Below the pieces are notes generated by a model. That model searched no databases. It was not told where the DNA came from and saw nothing but the letters and a program-made list of their open reading frames with translations. DNA of 57,249 nt from an uncultured Granulosicoccus sp. (GTDB lineage Bacteria; Pseudomonadota; Gammaproteobacteria; Granulosicoccales; Granulosicoccaceae): contig CALKLO010000055.1 of the NCBI GenBank assembly GCA_937991945.1, positions 1-57,249 on the forward strand, written 5' to 3'. Position numbers and translations under genes: made by a program. Positions 8,378-15,506 of the stretch are shown here, piece by piece. Position 1 is the first letter of the stretch; each line of letters begins with the position of its first letter.

Positions 8378-9019
8378 CTACAGTAATGCGTATTCTTCAG
8401 CGACGCGTTCGTCAATCACTCGCAAAATGCCTTCATGACTTCCTGCAAGCGAACCACCGGTTAGGTATTTACCGTTGATAACAACGGTTGGAACACCTGA
8501 AATTCTAGAGGCTCTCGCCATTTGCATCGCTTGATTCATTCGTGTGTTAACAGCGAAAGAATCCATTGTCTTACGAAATTTTTGCTCATCGATATCCAGC
8601 TCACCTGCAAATTTTGCAATGTTGTCTGGGCTTCTCAATGAGCGTCTGTCTACGTGAATACCGTCGAACATTGGATCGAAAAATTGCTCAGTGACGCCCA
8701 TGATTTCAGCCGCATAAAACGCGCGTGAATGTGGCTCCCAACCTGGGTTGAGTGGTGGTGCTTCGCGAACAAACTCAACATAGTCAGGCTTCTCTTTAGC
8801 CCACTTATTAATGCTTGGCTCAAAAGCGAAACAATGAGGGCAACCAAACCAGAAATACTCCAGCACTTCAACTTTGTCAGAAGAGCGAGTATTAACCGGT
8901 GGATCAATTAATTCATAGCCTTTTAATGCTTGAGCCTGCACCGCGCTAATACCACTCATCGATATTGAAGCAGTTGCAGCAAGCTTAGCGCTGCCTTTTA
9001 AAAATTCGCGTTTATTCAT
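8378..9019 (-). CDS. dsbA: DsbA-type thiol:disulfide interchange protein
   Basis: 213 residues. The N-terminus MNKREFLKG and the following hydrophobic stretch to AVQAQA form an export signal resembling a Tat signal, but with Lys-Arg rather than Arg-Arg. The active site CPHC is at 60-63 within EYFWFGCPHC, and SGVPTVVINGKY carries the cis-Pro loop, both typical of DsbA. It should oxidise cysteines of secreted proteins in the periplasm. It is preceded by a TlpA-like gene (67 bp) and followed by another thioredoxin-fold gene (23 bp). Whether this is the main DsbA or a specialised paralogue cannot be decided here. Confidence 0.9.
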   Translation of the reverse strand: MNKREFLKGSAKLAATASISMSGISAVQAQALKGYELIDPPVNTRSSDKVEVLEYFWFGCPHCFAFEPSINKWAKEKPDYVEFVREAPPLNPGWEPHSRAFYAAEIMGVTEQFFDPMFDGIHVDRRSLRSPDNIAKFAGELDIDEQKFRKTMDSFAVNTRMNQAMQMARASRISGVPTVVINGKYLTGGSLAGSHEGILRVIDERVAEEYALL

Positions 9020-9086
9020 AATGACTTTTCTACTTAGGTTGGTGTGTTTAGTAATCGTATTTTTTACATCACAGCAAGCACGCTAA

Positions 9087-9716
9087 CTACGCGATCTGAG
9101 TGCCGACATAGTCAATGAGCTTGTCGGAATCCACATGGAATCCGTTGTAAACGACAATTCCATCGGGGTTAATTAAAATGAGCCACGGCGTGCCACCCGT
9201 TCTGTAACTACGCATAGTTGCGGGCATGTCGTGTTCGTTTTCATTACCAGGGTCATGGCCCATAACTACCGGAAGGTCATAACGCAGTTGTAATTCTCGA
9301 ACAGCCTCTTGTGTATTACTTCGGTACCCTTCAAACACAGTTTGTATACCGGCTATAGCAACTTCAGGATGCCCATAGAATTCATCTGAAAATGCTTTTA
9401 ACGTTGGAAAGCCACTGCTGTGACAACCTGGACACCAGTTTTGAAAGCACTTAAGAAAAACCCACTTACCTTGCGACTCTTTAACTGAAAAACTGGACGG
9501 TTTCCCATCGCCGTCTATCCAGTAATCTAGCGCTAACTCTGGAGCCATACGTCCTTCTATGCCTCGCGTTGTCTGACTGCTTGCCGTGCCTGCCACACCC
9601 AACGCTAAAGCTGCTGAAGCCGCAGACATTTTTTGCAAAAACTTACGCCGACCAGAATGGACGTTTGAGTTACTCGAACTAAAGGTATAAATAGATGTTG
9701 ATGTGTTCGTAGTCAT
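9087..9716 (-). CDS. TlpA/ResA-like thioredoxin-fold protein exported by Tat
   Basis: Start at the ATG at 9716; 209 residues. A clear twin-arginine motif GRRKFLQK (Arg 23-24) precedes a hydrophobic stretch ending GTASSQ, a likely cleavage site. The mature domain has NWCPGC (Cys 95 and 98), a helix, and GGTPWLILINPDG holding the cis-Pro, as in TlpA/ResA/peroxiredoxin-like reductases. The phrase MRSYRTGGTP is typical of redoxin-family proteins. It lies 14 bp downstream of the anti-sigma gene. Export of a folded redox protein by Tat could mean it carries a cofactor or must fold in the cytoplasm; that is inference. Confidence 0.85.
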   Translation of the reverse strand: MTTNTSTSIYTFSSSNSNVHSGRRKFLQKMSAASAALALGVAGTASSQTTRGIEGRMAPELALDYWIDGDGKPSSFSVKESQGKWVFLKCFQNWCPGCHSSGFPTLKAFSDEFYGHPEVAIAGIQTVFEGYRSNTQEAVRELQLRYDLPVVMGHDPGNENEHDMPATMRSYRTGGTPWLILINPDGIVVYNGFHVDSDKLIDYVGTQIA

Positions 9717-9730
9717 TCTTAACGAAATCC

Positions 9731-10318
9731 TTAAATAATAGGTGAACGACTCGCCAAGGCATAAAACAACCCTGACTCGTTCCATAGCTTGACATTCACA
9801 CCATCAATTCGTTCACGCGTATCTTTGATGGTTTGCAAGTTCTCAACTGAACGGGTCATGAACAGACTCACTCGCTTATTCGTTTGTCTATCAATGAGCT
9901 TTACATGTGCAGCTAACTCGCCATTAATCGTGCAGTATCTGGCGCCGACCACATCGAATCCATCACTAAATTCTGGCGGTAACGCAACAGCAAACTGCAA
10001 CTGCGACATGCTCTCGTCTATTTCAACGATGCTGTCCGATTCGAACTCAAGCGTAAAACGCGTAGAGTGATTCATGGCAGCTTCATTTAGGGTGCGCGCT
10101 GTTCTTTCCGTGTGTGTTCCGTACTCATGAATACCGATACTCATTGAAAGCACTAGCATTGCAGCTACAGCCCATCCAACACCTTTCATTGGCCATGACT
10201 TGCCAGAGGCTTTTGATAATCTCGACGCTCGATTCGTTTCAAGAATTTCGCGCAGGGCATCATCCTTTAATTGAAACGCTCGGTAGTGGTCCCGTAAACG
10301 ATCATCTATTTCCGTCAC
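9731..10318 (-). CDS. Anti-sigma factor, single-pass membrane protein
   Basis: 195 residues, starting with GTG that overlaps the sigma-factor stop by 4 bp (GTGA), so translation is coupled. One membrane helix (about residues 46-64: GWAVAAMLVLSMSIG) divides a ~45-residue cytoplasmic part rich in charged helices from a ~130-residue periplasmic domain. No zinc-binding HxxxCxxC is present, so it belongs to the non-ZAS type. The assignment rests on the position directly after an ECF sigma gene and the bitopic topology. The periplasmic part is probably the sensor; since three periplasmic thiol proteins follow, an oxidative or thiol-redox signal is plausible. Confidence 0.72.
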   Translation of the reverse strand: MTEIDDRLRDHYRAFQLKDDALREILETNRASRLSKASGKSWPMKGVGWAVAAMLVLSMSIGIHEYGTHTERTARTLNEAAMNHSTRFTLEFESDSIVEIDESMSQLQFAVALPPEFSDGFDVVGARYCTINGELAAHVKLIDRQTNKRVSLFMTRSVENLQTIKDTRERIDGVNVKLWNESGLFYALASRSPII

Positions 10319-10836
10319 GATTGCCCCCTTCCTAAGTCTTGCTTAAACGGCACGACGTTATCTTCTTCCATCAGTTGTTTAAGTTTCAATCGAGCTCTAT
10401 GAATAAGACTCAAGACGCTACCTCTAGTGCTTCCGGTTAGCTTGGCAATTTCGATAGCCGTATAGCCTTCAACCACGGATAGAAACAATGCCTCACGCTC
10501 CGTATCTCGCAATTGATGCAACGCATTTTCTAGCTGTGCGTCAGGTATTTCTACTACATCAAACGCGCCCGTCTGCTCTCCCGCATCGCGACCTAAATCA
10601 TCAGTGTGCGAAAACCGGATGCTCTGTGTTCTGCGATATTGATCGATATGGATGTTTCGAATGCACCGGAACAGCAGCGCCTTGTCTGGAGTCTCTTTTT
10701 GCGATCGTGTTGCTCGCAGCCAGGCTTCATGAACCAGCCCTTGCGCCTCACCTGAATCGTTCTGTAGCGCACAGGCGTAGCGGTACCCTGTTTGAATCAG
10801 GGATTCAATAGACTGCTTGGATGCGCGGGAGAACAT
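10315..10836 (-). CDS. ECF-type RNA polymerase sigma factor
   Basis: Start at the ATG at 10836 (MFSRASKQS), 173 residues; a TTG 54 bp upstream is in frame but less likely. Region 2 is seen in GLVHEAWLRATR and FRCIRNIHIDQYRR, and region 4 in LRDTEREALFLSVVEGYTA followed by EIAKLTG and GSVLSLIHRARLKLKQL, a helix-turn-helix for the -35 element. It is first in the five-gene operon with the anti-sigma and three exported thioredoxin-fold proteins. ECF factors usually drive their own operon. No strong promoter of known ECF consensus stood out upstream. Confidence 0.88.
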   Translation of the reverse strand: MFSRASKQSIESLIQTGYRYACALQNDSGEAQGLVHEAWLRATRSQKETPDKALLFRCIRNIHIDQYRRTQSIRFSHTDDLGRDAGEQTGAFDVVEIPDAQLENALHQLRDTEREALFLSVVEGYTAIEIAKLTGSTRGSVLSLIHRARLKLKQLMEEDNVVPFKQDLGRGQS

Positions 10837-11240
10837 GATGATCGGTGGGTCGTTGGGTGGTTTGCGGCTAGTGCCCGATACTAATAACAACGAATGGGCA
10901 GCTCGTTTGATTGCAAGAACCTGAAATAATTTCTGCGAATAACCGTAAATACACCGATTGCTGGCAAAACTTTGATCTGCAGCACAACAAATCCCTGTCG
11001 AAAGCCGTCATCTGAGCTCACCGAGCCCCCTGCACCGTCTAGCGACCCAAATAGGTGCACACAGCCCGTTATCACCTTGATTTGCTCAAGCGAATGGCAG
11101 TGTGGTAATTAATAGGTAGAAATTCAGATTTCTATTGATATCGGCAATGCCCGCCATTGCCCATTAGAACCTCACGGGCGTCACGACACGCTTGCGAGGC
11201 CAACTATCGACAACTGGAATGACTGTAGAGACTCGTAACT
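10837..11240. other. 404-bp divergent intergenic region
   Basis: This region separates the sigma-factor operon (minus) from the osmoprotectant-binding protein gene (plus) and must hold both promoters. A short minus-strand open frame within it (10881-11075) has no family features and is probably not a gene. The only clear structure is the 18-bp inverted repeat listed separately. No tRNA, riboswitch or repeat was recognised. Confidence 0.6.
11117..11134. promoter_or_regulatory. Candidate operator (perfect inverted repeat)
   Basis: TAGAAAT-TCAG-ATTTCTA is a perfect 7-bp inverted repeat with a 4-base centre, 106 bp upstream of the proX-like start. The size and spacing suit a dimeric repressor or activator. 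No regulator gene is adjacent, and the binding protein cannot be named. Confidence 0.35.
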
Positions 11241-12203
11241 ATGAAAAAAACATTCACAGCACTGGCTTGCGCCAGTGCCTTGACGATGGCGGCCACAACC
11301 GTCAGCGCCGCTGAAAAAGTCAATATCGGTGCACCATCATGGACAGGCGCTCAAGCCATTGCCCATCTGATTCAAGAAATAGTCGTTTCACGAATTGGCG
11401 GCGAAGCGGAATTGATCCCCGGCAACAACGCAGCAATATTCCAAGCCATGGATGACGGCAAAGGCGATATCGATATCCACCCAGATGTTTGGCTCCCCAA
11501 TCAAAAGAGCTTTACCGATAAATATGTCGATGGGACTGGCAACGTGTCTTTGTCAGCCAACGCGTATGAGGGCAAGCAAAGCTTTTGTGTATCCAAGGCG
11601 TTTTCTGAAGCAAATAATGTCACATCCATTTTTGACCTTGCACGACCTGAAATTGCCAAGCTCATGGACGCCGATGGTAACGGCAAGGGAGAAATTTGGA
11701 TTGGTGCGCCAGGCTGGGCTTCAGCCAACGTTAATCAGGTAAAAGTACGTGATTACGGCCTCATGCCATTCATGGAGCCTATCCGAGCAGACCAAGCGGT
11801 CATGACAGCAACGGTCGGTGACTCTATCGAGACAGGTGTCGGGTATGCTTTTTATTGCTACTCGCCTCATGCGATTTGGTTTCAACATGACATCGTCAGA
11901 CTCTCCGAGCCAGAGTTCGATGCTGAGAAATACACAGCCCTTCAGCCGGATCAAGATCCTAACTGGTTTGAGAACTCTAAAGTCATGACTGAAGATGCAC
12001 TCAAGCAAGTCCAGATCGCCTACGCCAACACCTTGGCTGATCGCTCACCGATCATTGCAGAGCTGGTTCAGAACATCAGCTTGAACGGCGAAGATGTATC
12101 GCAGTTCGCTTTCGAAATTGAAGGTGGAAAGGCTGCAGCCGATGTCGCTAAAGAATGGGTTGCTGCCAACTCAGACCGCGTCGACGGATGGTTAGGCCTG
12201 TAA
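11241..12203 (+). CDS. proX: Glycine betaine/proline-type ABC transporter, substrate-binding protein
   Basis: 320 residues. An N-terminal signal peptide (MKKTFTALACAS to VSAAEK) directs it to the periplasm. The mature protein has the OpuAC/ProX pattern: GAPSWTGAQA, DIHPDVWLPN and GAPGWASANV, with Trp residues at positions that can form the aromatic cage for a quaternary ammonium group. First gene of an importer with the ATPase and permease downstream. A strong hairpin and T-run after its stop probably ends most transcripts, giving an excess of binding protein over membrane parts. The ligand (betaine, choline, proline or a related compatible solute) is not resolved. Confidence 0.85.
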   Translation: MKKTFTALACASALTMAATTVSAAEKVNIGAPSWTGAQAIAHLIQEIVVSRIGGEAELIPGNNAAIFQAMDDGKGDIDIHPDVWLPNQKSFTDKYVDGTGNVSLSANAYEGKQSFCVSKAFSEANNVTSIFDLARPEIAKLMDADGNGKGEIWIGAPGWASANVNQVKVRDYGLMPFMEPIRADQAVMTATVGDSIETGVGYAFYCYSPHAIWFQHDIVRLSEPEFDAEKYTALQPDQDPNWFENSKVMTEDALKQVQIAYANTLADRSPIIAELVQNISLNGEDVSQFAFEIEGGKAAADVAKEWVAANSDRVDGWLGL

Positions 12204-12228
12204 TAAGTTAGTTTGTTCTGCGATTAAA

Positions 12229-12270
12229 CGAGCCGATCAACACACCTGTGCTGATCGGCTCGTTTTTTTT
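12229..12270 (+). terminator. Rho-independent terminator/attenuator after proX
   Basis: An 11-bp stem CGAGCCGATCA/TGATCGGCTCG with a 12-base loop is followed at once by eight T. It lies between the binding-protein gene and the ATPase gene of the same importer, so it probably lowers expression of the membrane components. Confidence 0.9.
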
Positions 12271-12315
12271 AGTACGCCACGATTGGCTTTCCCCTTACGC
12301 TAAAAGAGATATTTT

Positions 12316-13389
12316 GTGTCCACAGTGTCAGCTGATACACCTAACGCCATTGAAATTTCCAACGTGTGGAAAATTTTCGGCACTCGCGCCGATGAAGCTC
12401 TGGCGGCGTTACAACAAGACCCATTGAGCAAAGCAGATATTTTACGCAAGTACAACTGCGTAGTAGGCGTTGCCAATGCCTCAATGAATATCCGTGAAGG
12501 CGAGATATTCTGCGTCATGGGCCTTTCAGGCAGTGGCAAGTCGACGCTGGTTAGACATATCAATCGACTGCTAGAACCCTCAGCTGGCAGCATACGAGTC
12601 AACGGTGAGGATGTCATGGCGATGCCACCTGACGCGCTACGACGCTTCAGAAACGAACACATTTCCATGGTGTTCCAAAATTTCGCATTGATGCCTCATC
12701 GCTCAGTGATTGATAACATTGCCATGCCGCTTGAAATCAGAGGTGTCAGTAAAAACGAACGTATTGAAACAGCACAACGCACCATGGACATGGTTGAGCT
12801 CAGTAACTGGGGCAATAAATTTGCGCACGAGCTCTCTGGGGGTATGCAACAACGTGTCGGGCTCGCTCGTGCACTAGCCGCTGACCCACAAATTTTATTA
12901 ATGGATGAGCCATTCAGCGCGCTCGATCCACTCATAAGACGTCAATTGCAAAACGAGTTTATGCAATTAGCGGCAAGCTTTAAAAAAACAACTGTGTTTA
13001 TCACGCACGACTTAGACGAAGCTGTACGTATAGGCGACCGCATCTCTATCATGCGTGACGGTAAAGTTATTCAAACAGGAACACCCGAAGAAATAGTGAT
13101 GCACCCAGCTGATGATTACGTTGCTGAGTTTGTCGCTGGTATTTCACGACTAAAGATTGTTAAGGCTCGTGCAGTGATGACACCTATTGAAGCCTATGAG
13201 TCAAAACACGGCACATTGCCGGGTGATGCGACAGCCTTCGATGAGAGCACTAACTTAGGCACGCTAATCGATGCATCACTACAAACTCAAAGTCCCTTGC
13301 TCATAACTGATAGTAGTGGAATAAAAATTGGCGCTATTACCCGTACCGATTTACTGCGTATTGTTTCAGAAGGTCAGGAGGCAGCGTAA
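12316..13389 (+). CDS. proV: Glycine betaine/proline-type ABC transporter, ATP-binding protein
   Basis: 357 residues with a GTG start at 12316. Motifs: Walker A GLSGSGKST, Q-loop VFQNFALMPH, signature LSGGMQQR, Walker B ILLMDEP and the H-loop ITHDLDEA. The N-terminal segment before the Walker A (VWKIFGTRADEALAAL) and the C-terminal ~100 residues resembling a regulatory CBS region match ProV/OpuAA proteins, where CBS domains sense ionic strength. Here only one short CBS-like segment is apparent. It powers import of a compatible solute. The stop is 3 bp before the permease start. Confidence 0.9.
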   Translation: MSTVSADTPNAIEISNVWKIFGTRADEALAALQQDPLSKADILRKYNCVVGVANASMNIREGEIFCVMGLSGSGKSTLVRHINRLLEPSAGSIRVNGEDVMAMPPDALRRFRNEHISMVFQNFALMPHRSVIDNIAMPLEIRGVSKNERIETAQRTMDMVELSNWGNKFAHELSGGMQQRVGLARALAADPQILLMDEPFSALDPLIRRQLQNEFMQLAASFKKTTVFITHDLDEAVRIGDRISIMRDGKVIQTGTPEEIVMHPADDYVAEFVAGISRLKIVKARAVMTPIEAYESKHGTLPGDATAFDESTNLGTLIDASLQTQSPLLITDSSGIKIGAITRTDLLRIVSEGQEAA

Positions 13390-13392
13390 CTA

Positions 13393-14886
13393 ATGAACTC
13401 TACAGCCAATCAACGCAACAACGACATTGCGGAATTCGTTCAAAGTAATCCAAGCTATTACCAAACACAGTTTGATCATATCGGTAGTCGGGCAGGCTTC
13501 ACGTGGACGTTCAACTTTATAGCAGCCCTACTCGGCCCAATTTGGTTCGGCATGCGTGGATTGTGGAACTGGGGCCTGCCCTTTGTCATTCTTGAGACCA
13601 TGGCTGTTATACAGCTAGGGCGTGGCTTATTCGGCGACCTAGGGGCAGAGGCCCGACAGCGTATCGTGGACATAGAGGGCACGCTGAGCTTTCGGAATCA
13701 GCAACTGCAAGCTGCTATCGAAAAGCAATCAGACAAAATAGAAGTCTTTGAACGAACCATTGCATCTTTGGAAACCGCCATAGCGGACATAGCTAACGAG
13801 GCCGCGCTGGCAGATGCCTCAGCGAGCAACGTAGCGTTACTTGGCTTAGGCATGTTGGTTGTTATAAAAATACTTGAGGGCATAGTTGCAAATCCAGCAC
13901 TTGAGAAACGATTTTCTCTTTGGCTTTCAGACCGATCCATAGTCTCAGGGTTAAGCGCACAGAGAAATGCAGTAACCGTATCGTTTGTACTCATCATATT
14001 CATCATTAGCACCGTACATTTTGCATTTCCAGGCTTACTGGTATGGCTAAGTACGTTTCCAACCGACCCACAAATTAGACTAACCGCCATCACGGGTATA
14101 GAAACCGCGTTCTCGTTTGTAAAGAGTAATGGCCGCTTCGTGTTCGACTCAATATCGTTGGGCATACGAGTGGTACTCGATTTTCTAGAGATCGTCTTTG
14201 TAGGTTCGCCTTGGCCCGTCGTTGCGTGTTTTATCATCATGCTTACATGGCTATCTGCAGGCCTGGGTGCAGCTGTCGCTGCCGGATGCTTTTTAACGTA
14301 CATGGGGCTCTTCGGCTTTTGGGAAAAAGCGATGACAACTCTTGCATTGCTTGGCACCGCTGCAATGTTGTCAATTTGTATTGGCATACCCTTGGGATTA
14401 TTCTGTGCTCGTCGGCCGCGTGTCTATTCGGTTATTCGCCCCATCATGGATTTCATGCAAACCATGCCCTCGTTTGTATTTATGATTCCTGTCATTGCTT
14501 TTTTTAGTGTCGGCAAACCAGCCGCTGTAATAACGACTATGATTTTTGGCGGCACACCGGTCGTCAGGCTAACGGTTCTCGGTATGCGCGGTGTCCCTGA
14601 TTCCGTCAGAGAGGCCGCGATAGCATTCGGTGCGTCGCGTTGGTACATATTAACTAAGGTGGACTTACCGCTCGCGGCACCTTCCATATTGGCCGGGGTC
14701 AATCAAACAATCATGCTGTCTTTAGCAATGGTTGTGGTTGCATCGCTTATCGGTGCTAAAGGATTAGGAGAAGACGTACTCGAAGCCTTGCAATATTCCT
14801 CTGTCGGTCAAGGCATCTTGGCAGGTTTCGCCATTCTATTTTGCGCCATGATATTGAATAGAGTGGTTCAAGGAAAAAGAGACTAA
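13393..14886 (+). CDS. proW: Glycine betaine/proline-type ABC transporter, permease with long N-terminal extension
   Basis: 497 residues; ProW of E. coli has 354. AGGAGG lies about 12 bp upstream of the ATG. The C-terminal ~210 residues are a BPD_transp_1 permease domain with the EAA-type loop (REAAIAFGASRW). Before it there are extra membrane segments near residues 38-65 (LLGPIWFGMRGLWNWG), a predicted coiled coil about 95-130 (KQSDKIEVFERTIASLE), and a helix about 137-155. The GPIWFG-type start resembles DUF2628-like small membrane proteins, so this may be a fusion. The extension is unusual and might sense membrane or ionic state. It forms the channel with the ATPase upstream. Confidence 0.85.
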   Translation: MNSTANQRNNDIAEFVQSNPSYYQTQFDHIGSRAGFTWTFNFIAALLGPIWFGMRGLWNWGLPFVILETMAVIQLGRGLFGDLGAEARQRIVDIEGTLSFRNQQLQAAIEKQSDKIEVFERTIASLETAIADIANEAALADASASNVALLGLGMLVVIKILEGIVANPALEKRFSLWLSDRSIVSGLSAQRNAVTVSFVLIIFIISTVHFAFPGLLVWLSTFPTDPQIRLTAITGIETAFSFVKSNGRFVFDSISLGIRVVLDFLEIVFVGSPWPVVACFIIMLTWLSAGLGAAVAAGCFLTYMGLFGFWEKAMTTLALLGTAAMLSICIGIPLGLFCARRPRVYSVIRPIMDFMQTMPSFVFMIPVIAFFSVGKPAAVITTMIFGGTPVVRLTVLGMRGVPDSVREAAIAFGASRWYILTKVDLPLAAPSILAGVNQTIMLSLAMVVVASLIGAKGLGEDVLEALQYSSVGQGILAGFAILFCAMILNRVVQGKRD

Positions 14887-14968
14887 CCAGTGGGTAGTGT
14901 GTATGCGTCCTCTGACAATCCTCAGAGCGTATGAATGAATACCCAAACGTTTAAAAAACGTTTCGTCG

Positions 14969-15502
14969 CTATTCAGACACTGCCCATGACACAGAGCTTT
15001 CATCAACACTGACGGAAGATTCTTGGTTAAGTTGGGCCACTCCTGCCACCTGAGCTATTTTCAGCGAAACGGTATAGTCGCCAGGCGCAGTCACATCGTA
15101 ATAATCTGCTATATCGATAAGCACTTCTAGCTTCTCACCTGTCGCTATAGGCATGTAGCTTTCAGCTGTTGGGCTAGCACGCTTAATCATGCGCCCTAGG
15201 TAGGTCATAGCCTCACCGTTTCTAGTGACTGCGAATATATCTGCAGACAATCTTTTCTCAAACGGTGTGTTCCACGTTAATAGCTGGGTATCTTGAGCCG
15301 TACCATTTTCTACATAAAAAGTAATAACTGATGGAGCTTGCTGCGGTGCTGCCGGCGTCTTGATACCAACGTGCAGTAGAGATCTTTCCATAACCTTCTC
15401 GACCTCAACAGACTGCGTTATAGAATTACTGGCGGAAGAGCACGAAGTGCAAGCCACTACTAACGTCAATGAAACAACTTTTAAAGCATGACTGGCAAAC
15501 AT
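14969..15502 (-). CDS. Lipoprotein homologous to the N-terminal domain of the adjacent M35 protease
   Basis: Start at the ATG at 15502 (MFASHALKVV), 177 residues. A lipobox LVVAC places the lipidated Cys about residue 18. The rest lines up by eye with residues ~40-135 of the protease encoded just upstream: WNTPFEKRLSADIFAV against WDTPFEDTLSHSVFSV, YLGRMIKRASPTAESY against YTGRTVKRSSVSDESY, and YYDVTAPGDYTV against HYDIDQFGMYGI. It therefore looks like a free-standing copy of the protease's pro-region on a lipid anchor. The two genes are 4 bp apart. A role as inhibitor, chaperone or docking site for the protease is inference. Confidence 0.8.
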   Translation of the reverse strand: MFASHALKVVSLTLVVACTSCSSASNSITQSVEVEKVMERSLLHVGIKTPAAPQQAPSVITFYVENGTAQDTQLLTWNTPFEKRLSADIFAVTRNGEAMTYLGRMIKRASPTAESYMPIATGEKLEVLIDIADYYDVTAPGDYTVSLKIAQVAGVAQLNQESSVSVDESSVSWAVSE

Positions 15503-15506
15503 AACT

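Noticed and set aside
10881-11075. 64-residue minus-strand frame upstream of the sigma factor
   Set aside because: No ribosome site, no family features, and it occupies the divergent promoter region.
13698-14387. 229-residue minus-strand open frame inside the permease gene
   Set aside because: It is antisense to a well-supported membrane protein, Lys/Thr/Ser/Pro-rich and without family motifs, so it is a shadow frame.
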